Below, in pieces: positions 54,215 to 64,000 of a DNA stretch of 64,000 nucleotides (its first letter is position 1; the number at the start of each line of letters is the position of its first letter). The translations under genes and the position numbers were made by a program. The notes under the pieces are model-generated. The model was not told the DNA's origin. It did not search any database and saw only the letters and a program-made list of their open reading frames with translations. This DNA comes from Limnanthes douglasii subsp. nivea (lineage: Eukaryota > Streptophyta > Magnoliopsida > Brassicales > Limnanthaceae): positions 151,436,997-151,500,996 of the forward strand of contig JAUPFV010000003.1 in the NCBI GenBank assembly GCA_036936605.1, given 5' to 3'.

Positions 54215-55315
54215 CATTGTCTAAGATAGTGCACTTTAAATATCATGGGTATATTGTTTTGGGGGATGTACAGTATAATAAATATTTTAGTAGACCTTTG
54301 CTCCGATGTTTAGGAAAAAACGAATTACAAGTAATATTATCAGAACTGCATGATGGGGAAGGATCCGCGCATTGCGGGTATAAATCATTGATTAGAATAG
54401 TATTTTTGGCAGGGTATTATTGGCACACAGTATCATTCGATGCAAAATATTTGGTTAAAATATGATACATGTCAAAGATTTGCTAACATAATTCATAAGC
54501 CATGAGTTCCCCTTGAAAGCATATCAGAGGCATTGCCATTTGACCGATGGGGTATTGATCTGGTGAGCCCTATTCTAATGGATTCCGGGGAGACAGACAA
54601 TAATAGTGGCAGTGGATTCTTTTTTTAAATGGGTAGAAGTAGAGCCATTAGCACGAACAAAGGACAAAGATGTAATCAGATTCAGTATATCAAAGATTTG
54701 TTGCCGTACTGGGGGATAAAACAATGTTTCTCAACTCTTTTTCATCCACAATCAAATGGGCAAGTAGAAGTTACTAATCGAACAATTCTTGATGGATTGA
54801 AGAAAAAATTGGAGGGAAAAGCTGGAAAGTGGCCTGATTATTTGTAACAAGTTCTTTGGGCGTATCGAACGACTCCTCGAACAACAACATCAGAATCTCC
54901 ATTTGTATTAGTTTTCAGGATGGATGTTGTAGTACCATCCAAGGCAGTCTTTCCATCCTACCGGGTTTTGACATATTCTGAGGACCCTAATGATATAAAC
55001 AGAGCGTTTGAGTTTGATTTGATTGAAGAGAAAAGAAGGCGAGCACGAATTAAAGCGTTACACTATCAAATGTTGATGAGAAGCAAGTATGCCTCCAGAG
55101 TAAAATAAAAAGAATTTAAAGTAGGAGATAAACTATTGAGGAAAGTTTTTCTTCACACCAAAGGGAAAAATCTTGAGAAGTTAGGTCCTAATTGGGAAGG
55201 CCTCTATGTAGTAACAGAGAAGGTAAAGCTTCGAACATATCGGATCAAGGACAAAGAATGAAGAAATCTCAAACACCTTGGGAATATAGAGCATCTTAAA
55301 TTGTACTTAGTGTGA
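54215..55315 (+). pseudogene. Element D integrase (core deleted)
   Basis: Zinc-binding domain: ELHDGEGSAHCGYKSLIRIVFLAGYYW (54342-54425), then CDTCQR-like in another frame. First Asp block: ..VAVDSFFKWVEVEPLART (about 54605-54655). The stretch that should hold the second catalytic Asp (TDNG) is missing: CCR at about 54700 runs into YWGIKQCFS. The Glu block HPQSNGQVEVTNRTI is present (about 54747-54790). C-terminal tail KVGDKLLRKVFLHT..LGPNWEG..IEHLKLYLV to a TGA at 55313-55315. The deletion makes D unable to encode active integrase. Confidence 0.87.
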
Positions 55316-55370
55316 ATGTAAAAATGTATATATTTTATTTTTTCTTTATCTTTGTGTAAAGCATCAGTGA

Positions 55371-55420
55371 CACACTCTTTCCTACCCTGATAGGCACAAA
55401 AATGTTCTAATGAGGTACCA
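55371..55420 (+). other. Conserved post-pol motif, element D
   Basis: ACACTCTTTCCTACCCTGAT followed by AGGCAC..TTCTAATGAGGT. It is a diverged but clear copy of the motif after pol in A and B. Confidence 0.58.
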
Positions 55421-55429
55421 TTCTAAACC

Positions 55430-55433
<4 letters not shown>

Positions 55434-55501
<68 letters not shown>
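55434..55501. repeat. (TA)34 microsatellite
   Basis: Uninterrupted TA dinucleotide run of about 68 bp inside element D, just after the post-pol motif. Confidence 0.97.
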
Positions 55502-55502
<1 letters not shown>

Positions 55503-55551
55503 GAGTTTTTTGCCTTAATACCTTGATGATTGGACCTAGTAGGTCTTCCAC

Positions 55552-55700
55552 CAAAAGTTGGTCTACAACGATTATATGTCCAACGAAAGTTGGTGTACAA
55601 CGATTATATGTTCAAAGAAGTTGGTCTACAAATATTATATTCTCAGCGAAAGTTGGTTTATAATTATTATGTTTCCAAAAAAAGTTGGCTTACATTTATT
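55552..55700. repeat. Tandem repeat of about 33 bp, about 4-5 units
   Basis: AAAGTTGGTCTACAACGATT-type units at about 55553, 55587, 55617, 55648 and 55679, with decreasing similarity. Located between pol and the aORF of D. Confidence 0.75.
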
Positions 55701-55719
55701 AAGGATGGGTTGAATTATT

Positions 55720-55960
55720 CGAGGGAATAAGCAAGAAAATAAGACATTATGAAAATTCAAAAGGATTTTTTTACAAAATTGCCTCGAAGTTTTTTGGAGG
55801 ACTTTTTTTTACAAAAATGCCTCGAAGTTCATGAGGAAATTTATAAAAATAGATAGAAATATTAAGGGATTTACGATTTTATTTACTTTGGAGGACTTTT
55901 TTGGAGGAATTTTTTGGAGGACTGTTTTTACAAAAATGCCTCGAAGTTCAGTGTCTTCAG
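55720..55960. repeat. Repeated AAATGCCTCGAAGTT and TTTTTTGGAGGA blocks
   Basis: AAATTGCCTCGAAGTT or AAATGCCTCGAAGTT occurs at about 55776, 55813 and 55934, each next to TTTGGAGGACTTTTTT-type sequence. The right part overlaps the C-terminal end of the D aORF, which may therefore be repeat-derived. Confidence 0.6.
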
Positions 55961-58549
55961 ATTCAGAATTTTCACTTTCACTGTCGTTTAACTCTATGCC
56001 AAGAGGGAAGAATTTGGCAGGGACAAGTTCCCAGAATCTTCTTAAATTAAGGTTAGGATAATGCTCATGAATTTTTTGTACCAATGCACATCTGATAGTG
56101 GCATCCCTCGAATCTAATTTTTCAACACATTTGGCAGCATAATTTTCCACAACATTGTATTTTTCTTTCATCGCATTGTCTAAAATAACTTGCTTTTCTT
56201 TTACAGCCCTTTCAAAATCTTTAAAGCATCTATTGAAACCATCCGTGAGCAATAAGTTTTTCCTTAGAATTGTTTTGTTATGCAAAGAGATCCCTTAAAT
56301 CTTGACAACATTTTTTGAGAAGCATGATGTAGTGCTCATCTACAACAAATTTCTCGAAAAGTGCATCAACTTGTCGTTCAAGTATGGAATGTTGTTGCTT
56401 GAGTTTTTTGAGCTCTGATTTGATTTTCGAAATTTAGATTTATAATGGCTCATTCGATCTTTGAGATATTGCATATGTTTCCTGATATAAATAGAAGAGT
56501 GAAGAAGGCTTCAAATTCGAAGAGAAAATTCATCCTCCATAGGAATTTTGAAGGAGCTAGATGGAGATCCCTCTTTGAAAGTATTTATTGGTGATGATAG
56601 AGTAGGCTGAATATTCTCTTGAAGTTCTTGAGAAGGCTGACTAATCAATGGAAGAGGATTAAGTTTGGGCATACAAGTTACATTTTCTAGGGAGGCATTG
56701 TCTGGGTTATCATTTATTGCTGTTGGGGAGACAATATCATTAGAAGCTTATGGGATATCCTCGGAGATAGTCTTCAACTTTCTTTTTGGGTGAAGTCTGA
56801 GTGGAAGGTTTCTTGTTCAATGAGGCTAGAAAGCTTGTTCACCTTGTCAGCATTCTTTGCTTTTGAACTTTCAGTGGTGATTATTTTTTCAGCTTTTTCA
56901 GAGACTTCCTCTACTTCCGAGAGAATATATAAGTCTTCATAGAGATGACTTTTCGCTCTATCTCTCGTCAGATGATAAAAGATTACATTCTTTTTGTCTA
57001 ACATGTCCAATACATCTTGTTTCGAGGGAGAAATCATAAGCTTTTCTAGTTATAACCTCTCTGATGGATTAAACCTCCATAATGACTTTTAACAAGGTTT
57101 GAAGGGGTAAAAACGAGTCAGAACTTATTAAACCAAGTAGTTTTAGCAAATAATCTCAATTGAGAGACAATATCTTTGGCGTGAGGAATAAAGTCAGCGT
57201 AAGGTTTTGATACACCACCCATCGTTGGTCATAATAGTATAAATTCCGTATAGAAATATAAAAATTTGGGTGATGAAAGATATGGAGAAATACATACCTT
57301 TATTGGTTCATATTAGGGTAAGTTTGTGAGGATTATAAGCATTAGCCTTGGATCCAGTCTCCCAAATTCTCGAGAAAAAGATGAAGCTTTGCTTCAATTT
57401 TTTTATCTCCCTGAAGAATATTTTTAACTACCTTGTGACTGCGCCCAAAGGTGAGAGAGTAGAAGTGAAAATATGGATTTTTGGCCAAGCCCAGAAGTCC
57501 AATTAATTCTTCTAGAGAGAAGGGAATCCTGGAAATTCTAGAGGCCATGATGCATGCCATAAGGGAGAACCATATATTAAGACCCGTATGGGTGGGGCAA
57601 AGCTCAATCTTTGAAAAGTATTCGATGAAGAAGGGGTCTAACGGAAAGCGGAGCCCCCAATTTAGTATTTTAGTGTAAACGATCAATTCGTTGTCCTTCA
57701 CTGACAAAAGGGTTTCACTGACGGTAGAAAAACAAATGAAGATTGATTCAGGGATCCCCCATCGAAGCCTTAATAATTACTCTTTGGAAGGCTCGAGATA
57801 TATATTAGATTTTGTGCAAGGCTAGCAAATTCCTATTTTTGACAGCCTTTCGATTGTTTCCTACCATGGCATAGATTTCTGAGGGCAATGTGACGTCTTC
57901 CTTTGGTTTTGTTTTCTTTTTTGGGGAGGAATTAACAGAATCAGATGTGTTTTCAAGGTGACCCACGGTAGCAATTTTTTCTTTAATATTGGGAGGAATA
58001 ACAGAGTGAGACGCTTCTCTAGGAAGTTGTTTAACACAATTTTTTCATCGGAGATTGATGTAGAAGCAATAGTGGTTGGGTTCTCTTTGGAAGTAGCAAC
58101 AGTATGGTCTTTTTCTTCTTTTTAGAAGTTAATCTCTGGCTTTTTGGTCATTAGAGAAACATCCTCTCGTGTCAATTTTCGGGGAGGAATCTTAAGAGTT
58201 GGCCTTGGAATTCCATGTGAGGTAGCAGAAGGCGTTGAGGGAACGTCAGATGGGAATTCTTTGGGACACTTTAAATGTTTGTTTCTGTTATCTTTATGGT
58301 GCCCATTTCTCTTCGAATAAGATCCTTTTGAATTCTTGTCTTTCCAAACGGGTTTAAAGTCACTCTTGTAGATCTGTAAACAAAACTGTCTGGAAAACTC
58401 AGAGCAAATATCTGACGAGATAATAGCTGTTGAATTTTAGGTAGGAGGCCAAGTACCGTAGTAAAATACTTCTGAGGGTTGGGGTTCTGGTGCAACGTAT
58501 AAACTAGTAGCTTTCCTTTCTTCAAATTTTTGGGCTGATAGTTAGCCAC
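55809..58549 (-). pseudogene. Element D antisense ORF (aORF), degenerate
   Basis: Antisense gene between integrase and the 3' LTR, homologous to the A and B aORFs in its middle. The frame 57707-57342 reads NWGLRFPLDPFFIEYFSKIELCPTHTGLNIWFSLMACIMASRISRIPFSLEEL..FHFYSLTFG, matching GLRFPLDPEIVRYFHLIKLCPSQLSPNAW..FYHFNMG of A. After an intron donor at 57297 there is SGNLVRSH-like sequence (VKSHYGGL). A coiled-coil-like part (56285-56060) ends in LRRFWELVP and an acidic Ser/Glu tail. The N-terminal frame near 58549-58271 does not align with A or B. Multiple stops. Function unknown. Confidence 0.72.
57292..57297 (-). other. Intron donor site in element D aORF
   Basis: Minus strand AAAG|GTATGT with donor G at 57297, at the position homologous to the introns of A and B (after NPHKLT.. 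= NPSMLT..). The acceptor AG is not evident; the expected place reads ATGACC, so it seems to have mutated. Confidence 0.55.
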
Positions 58550-59016
58550 TCATATGCGATAATTTCTTGGCATGCACGGCTGTTTCTCTCTCTAGAATGA
58601 ATTGTTAGAAATTTCTCTCTTTAAAAGTGATGTGGGAGAGTTATGATGAACGAGTAGTATTTATAAATAAAAGATAGGCCTGAAAGCACCGAGACCCAAG
58701 GAGCCGACGAGTCGTTTGCCTAGGGGAAAATTGCCCTTAGACTATGATTTGTCAAGAAAAGAAGCACGCTAAAGATTAGTCAGCTACCATTTGTCACGAT
58801 ATAGAAGAATTTCATTGGTGGTGTCCGAAAAAAGGTGTGACGTCACAGTTTGATCTGAAAAACGTTTGGTATGGGTGACAAAAGTCTTTGTTAAAATTCG
58901 AAGAGATTGGATTCATTTTTAACCAACTTTCAAAGTATAATCCGATGAGAATGCACTGTGTAAAATGTTTTGAGGATTTAATCGTATACAATAGTCCTTG
59001 TCTAAAACATTTTCAC

Positions 59017-59033
59017 AAAGACTGGAGGGCTAT
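59017..59033 (+). other. Element D polypurine tract
   Basis: AAAGACTGGAGGGCTAT directly before the 3' LTR start TGATAAGG. Confidence 0.6.
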
Positions 59034-59399
59034 TGATAAGGTAAGATTAAAGATCTAGATAAGGTAAGGGTGTTTTATTGATAAAGACAGTTTCTTAGGA
59101 GAAATTATCAATTATGTAAAGAAAAAATATTAATGTAAAGCAAATAATAGACTTGAGGATATGACCATAATTATTAAAAATTTAAGCTTGTGGGACCTAC
59201 TATTTGTATTACAAATAAACCCTCCCTTTTTGAAAAATTGGTGATTGAAAAATGATTAAGCAATTATTACATTGACTTTCTCTCTCTAAAAATATGTATC
59301 TCTCTCTCTGAAATATTGTTCAAGTCCTCTATATAACACTTTGGTTCTCTAAATATTGTTTTATCTTAAAACCTCCTCCAAAGATTTTTGGAACGATTA
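59034..59399 (+). repeat. Element D 3' LTR
   Basis: 366 bp, colinear with the 5' LTR. The terminus GATTA replaces GATCA. A TG-CA type LTR with a decayed end. Confidence 0.92.
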
Positions 59400-61308
59400 A
59401 TATACATAAATGTTAAATTTGATTAAATTTATTATATATATAAAGGGTCATAATGTCACATGTTGACTTGTGTTAACAGTTGCTTGCTCGCTGACCAAAT
59501 ACGTTCTCGAGCTTTCTATAAACCAAGGCTCGATCATGGTACATACAAATATGTTTGGTTGAGATCGTTTGTAATACAAGGGCTTGAGAATTTTACATGC
59601 TGAGCTCAACATATGTTTGGTTGAGATTCAATAAAAATTTTGGGATTAAATGAATAACTATGAAATCCTTTCACTTGAGCGGGTTGTATGCAACATGTTG
59701 CTCGTCCCTACTAACGAGCTCGATTTACTTTAGCCGAATTGTTCTTGCTCTAGAGATCTTGGTTCATGCTGACGTTATTCTTGGCTTGTTAAAACAACTT
59801 TACCCGCCAAACCTCCATTAAGAAAAAAGTATATATTTCAAAGGAAAAATAGTAAAGTTAACAGTTAGCAAGCTGATAGAGCTTATGGTACGCTTTTTTA
59901 AATAAAAAAGACTTTGTTGTTGTTTGTTAATTCTTCCTAAACGGGTAACCTTATAGTACTTCATAATAAGCACGTTAAGAATACTATTAGCCTAAAAATA
60001 AATTATTGATGAATAAAATAGGTTGTACTAGTGTATTAGGAGATGCTTGATATGATAAAAGAAGATAGCAGGGTAATGTTTCTTTACAGTTTACCAAAAT
60101 TGTGAGAAGCTCTTAGGAGGTAAGCTAGATCATGCATATCTTCAAACCTACATAAACAAATATATAGGAAGCTAAACCTTATTAATTTCTTGATTTTGTA
60201 GGCAAGATTGGAAAATGAGTCACAACCTTAGATATGCCCGATCTCATAGGAAACATCGGTAGGGAATCACAACCCTAAATATGCCCTACTACATAAAATC
60301 GAGAAGGATATGTGAGCATATTCGACCTGAATTCGTAGGCATCATCGGGAGGAAGTCACGACCTAAAACTTGTATAGTATGCATTTATCATAGATAAATA
60401 TAAATTGAGTGTGCGTGTAAATTAATTTCATAAGTAAATAAAAATATAGCATGGACTTTGAGTCATTTTTCCTCTTATGGTAGTAAGAAAAACGTGTTTG
60501 TGATCGTTTTGCTACGAGAAGTAGGAGAGTCAGGAGTCTGATTATGAGGCAGTTAAAGTGTTTGATTGACACATGTTACTTGAGTTAATAGTGACTTCTA
60601 AAGTATCACGGAACTCGTGTAGATCAAATAAAATATGACTATGATCGATGCACACTTATACTTATAAAAACTCACCAACAACGTATGTTACCCAATTGTC
60701 GCATGTATTTCTATTTTTACAAGATACACATATATTTTCTTTTAAAACCTATAGTTTGATCGCCAACTTAAAAAATCATGGGGATATGGTGGAAAAGTTG
60801 GCTCAATATCGGTTATGTGCCGATGTCACGTCCCAGAAATACTCACGGAAGACACGTGAAACCTCAATTTAAGAAACAGAGGTTGGTGTTCCTCCCTTAT
60901 TGAAGATAGTTCTCGACCTCCCCGAACCTTTGAAAGGTAGGTTATAGTTGAGTCGATACGAACCATAATCTTCAGATAAAATGCAATACTTACAAGAAAA
61001 ATATCAATAATTTTCAAAGACCATAGTGAATAATATGATTTCCTTGTCGATATTTGTGTATAGAATATATTATCATTATGTAAAATACAATAATTTTACT
61101 GCTATAAATGTGTCATATTTATCTTATTTTAATACTCAAACATGAGAATAAATAGAAATGAGAATGGTAAATAAACTCATAAAAAAACTATGCAATGTAA
61201 TTAGAATCATTGTGCGGGAGAAATGATGAATTCAATGAGGCACGCGAATCATTATCTTTTCTAAAGTCACATCTAACATATTTGCATATCAATTTCTTAA
61301 CATGCCCC
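59400..61308. other. AT-rich region without recognised genes
   Basis: About 1.9 kb. At 60195-60370 there are three loosely repeated units with GTAGGCA..ATCGG..GAAGTCACAACCTAAA-type blocks, about 60-75 bp apart. The short ORFs here look random. Confidence 0.45.
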
Positions 61309-61732
61309 ACATACGAGCAAGATATCATTCGTTTTAGGCCGAAGGACCACACGGATTCGCTTTTGGTACACTCTCAAAATGTCTCTTGCTAGTTAAGGTG
61401 GGTTCACATTTATATACACTCTACTATTTTTCAATGTTAGCAATGTGGGATTCTGGACCAAGTATGGGATACAGTTTAGTCTTCAACATCCCCCTTTAAA
61501 CCTGATCCCAATAATAGGTGGAGTAAACATCGGCAAATCACAGCGAAATCAACATACAAGCAAGATATTGTCCGCTTAAGGCCTGAAGGCCCGCACAGAT
61601 TCGCTTTTGGTACACTCCCAAAAGGCCTTTTGCTAGTTAAGGTGGATTCACACTTACATAGACTATACTATTTCTCAATGTTAGCAATGTAGGATTTTGG
61701 ACCAAGTATGGGATGAAGATTAATGTTCAACT
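61309..61732 (-). mobile_element. TRIM-like element 3 (minus strand)
   Basis: Two direct repeats of about 180 bp (61309-61488 and 61553-61732), sharing AGCAAGATAT, TTCGCTTTTGGTACACTC, TTGCTAGTTAAGGTGG and GGACCAAGTATGGGAT. The repeats are separated by about 64 bp. On the minus strand a purine tract AAAGGGGGAT precedes the left copy, whose start is TGTTGAAGAC (61488). No PBS is evident in the short internal part. Related to TRIM 2 (AAGGCC..TTGTCCGCTT parts). Confidence 0.75.
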
Positions 61733-64000
61733 TTAATTTATCACGTGTTGAGGTATACAACACGTTTAAAAGTTTTAGTATGATTCATTTTTTTAAATGT
61801 TAGGATTTTTTGTTTGAAGATCTTAAGTGTGATACATACAATATTGTAAATATTGTTTTAAACTGTTATAAGGTTTCCCTACACGTAGTCGTGAAGTTTA
61901 AAAATATTATCAAATAAGTCTTTCGTAACAATGAAGAGTTTTTTACGATAAACTAATTTGAATGAATTGTTATAGGCTGTAATAGTTAGGTTTTCAAATA
62001 TAATTTTTTGGTTTAATACCAGTTTGGCTTTTCATATCTAATATAATTCTAGTAGTTTTTTATGCGTTTTAAGTTTATTTTAATTACGAGACATGAAGTT
62101 GTATTTCATTATTAAAAAACACAAAAAAATATTGACATGCAAATTACCTTGAAGATGCATAACAACTAATATTGATTTACACATTCGACATTAGCCGCTT
62201 GTTGAAATATGTCGCCATTGTAAAGAGAACAATGATGGATACAAATAATATGGTTATTTTATGAATTTGTATGCAAAATATAATACATATACAATAAAAA
62301 ATGTATGTATTTTAGGTGTTTGATATCGCATCAACATGTTAGTAATGAAGTCTCTATCAACTTTGAATATCTGAAATCGATTTCAAGTTTTTGGATTATT
62401 GATTTCTCGTAAAATTCCGTTGAGTTAACGTTCATGTATTTGATTTATGTACAAATAATTTCATAAATAAACATATTTTAGAAGAGGTAAAAGTCCTACT
62501 CGCTGATTAAGAAAATTCTAAAGCTAATTAAACTGAATAATAATTTTTTGATGAACATTCTAAGTTGTTGTGTTATTCGTATCAAGTACACTTGTTTTTT
62601 ATTTTATGTTATTAAATCATTGTTTTTAATGTAATTTGTTTTAGTTTTTATTATTGTGTGAAGCTATCGTGTTTTTTGTGAATATTGTTATAATTAAATA
62701 TTTTAAACTTAAATAATTCCAATAATAAAAATTAGAGTAAGGGTAAAATATTTTAGAAATAACAATAACAAATTACTTAAGTTACGTTCAAATCGAAGAG
62801 CAACAAACTATTGTTACAATTATAGGTTTTCAACTCTTCATAAAGTCTATCACTATTTGGTCTTGGTTAAATACTCTCTGAATTTAAATATATGTGGCAA
62901 TCCGATCGTATAATAGAATCATTTAGTAAAAACCATGTCTCTATAAAAATATTTTAGATCAATATGAATGAGAGGTATCACTACATTCGAATGGATCTTA
63001 AAGTTTAAATTGATAAAGAAAAATATTTAAAAAAAAATGTTACGAACTTAATGAACAACTAAAATCTTAAATTAACGAAATGATTCTCGTTCAAGTGAGC
63101 GTTACAAACCTATGTTGTTTTCTCTAAAAGGGACAAAACACCTTTTATAAGTAAAAAAATCGACGAGTCACTTAAACTAAATGTACAAAGTATACAATTA
63201 AACACGGTCATAGTGACGAAACAAATATCTAGTTTTTGAAGTCGACAATTAAATAAAATTATTTGAACCTCTCAACTTCTTCATCAACATTTTTGGAGCG
63301 ACCATAAACAGCTTCATATAACGAAAACTTTTATAGAATTTGGCTCATTAGTCGTTCCCTCACTTGCTGTCACGAATCTTGACGAACGAACAAAGAGTGA
63401 GCCAAAACTTAAAACAAAAATGGTCATCCACTTCATATATGTTATCTCATACATGAACTAAATCACCAACGGGGGAAAATTATCTTTAAACAATATACAA
63501 TATTTCATACTTCGATTAAGTTTTCGTTGTTTCTATCTTGCAATAGAAATATTACGTATATTGGATACGTTTTTGGAGTTTTAATTCCTCAAATTAATTA
63601 AAACTTCTCAAAGATGGAAATGAGTCATACACAATTTCATAATGAATACTTCTTCATCTATTTTTAACCTTCTCGTTCCTAATTTTTTTCCAGTCATGAT
63701 TATATATCATACATATAACCCATTGTGTCCATAAATAACTATTACCTTCAATTTGATATCCTTATTCTAAAAGGAAATTTATTTTTTTACCTGCTTATTC
63801 TTCTTTTAACATAAAGTTTCTTAGGTTGCTTTTTATATTGTCCGAACTTCTCACAAGCAAACATTAATTTTGGAGATCTCACACTCTTCATGTTATCATA
63901 AAAAATCTTAACTATTATGTATCATATACTTTCATCTCATTCTTCAAGTTTAATTTTACTACATATGTACTAGGTGTGTGTTTGCAAAACATATTTAGTT
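61733..64000. other. AT-rich region, nothing recognised
   Basis: About 2.3 kb with no ORF above 60 codons that looks coding, no RNA gene, and no repeat structure I can defend. Confidence 0.45.

Larger units (their letters stand above)
49231..59399 (+). mobile_element. Ty3/gypsy Tat element D (complete ends, 10.2 kb, strongly decayed)
   Basis: LTRs 49231-49595 and 59034-59399, PBS at 49596, gag, pol with two RNase H domains, a diverged post-pol motif (55371-55420), antisense ORF about 55809-58549, and a PPT just before the 3' LTR. Flanks TTATA (49226-49230) and ATATA (59400-59404) fit a 5-bp duplication with one mismatch. It belongs to another subfamily than A, B and C: LTRs and PBS differ, though pol aligns. 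LTRs differ at roughly 40 of 365 positions by eye, so it is older than A and B if rates are equal. Confidence 0.93.

Noticed and set aside
60830..60960. Possible LTR start (TGTCACGTCCCAGAAAT)
   Set aside because: No partner repeat, PBS or purine tract was found in the window.

Overview
The window is plant nuclear DNA, probably from an AT-rich eudicot; I cannot name the species. It is a transposable-element graveyard around a single intact host-type gene. The plant assignment rests on full-length Ty3/gypsy elements of the Tat lineage (two RNase H domains, an antisense extra ORF), a Ty1/copia element, TRIM elements, a BED/hAT transposase remnant and a SKIP22-like F-box gene.

Layout. (1) 1-13807: an old minus-strand Tat element (C), whose 3' part lies left of the window, is split by a plus-strand Tat element (A, 2988-13387). 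The split lies in C's 5' leader and is flanked by a 5-bp duplication GTTTT. (2) 13808-15819: AT-rich, no gene. (3) 15820-31568: a three-level nest. A small TRIM element has a hAT DNA transposon in its 3' LTR, and the hAT transposase gene (minus strand) is itself split by Tat element B (plus, 18683-28722). (4) 31569-35230: AT-rich DNA with degenerate short-motif arrays. (5) 35277-37160: a 5'-truncated LINE ending about 310 bp before the host gene. (6) 37474-38829: the F-box gene, 451 codons in one exon, with an in-frame 27-bp repeat array. (7) 39569-39712: a SINE-like element; 39740-46913: a decayed minus-strand copia element whose left LTR carries a 44-bp tandem array and a second TRIM. (8) 46914-49230: AT-rich spacer. 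(9) 49231-59399: Tat element D, more diverged and more decayed. (10) 59400-64000: AT-rich, with a third TRIM at 61309-61732.

In A, B and D the order is LTR, primer-binding site, gag, protease, reverse transcriptase, RNase H, second (archaeal-type) RNase H, integrase, a conserved non-coding motif, an antisense ORF (aORF), polypurine tract, LTR. All pol genes carry stops or frameshifts, so the elements look immobile, although A and B keep many catalytic residues. The most interesting signal is the aORF. It encodes a Transposase_28-like domain followed by a coiled coil, read against the retroelement. In A and B its frame is continuous only if a short GT-AG intron is removed; D keeps a donor at the equivalent position. 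Coordinates of decayed genes are approximate; LTR, duplication and intron boundaries were located base by base.
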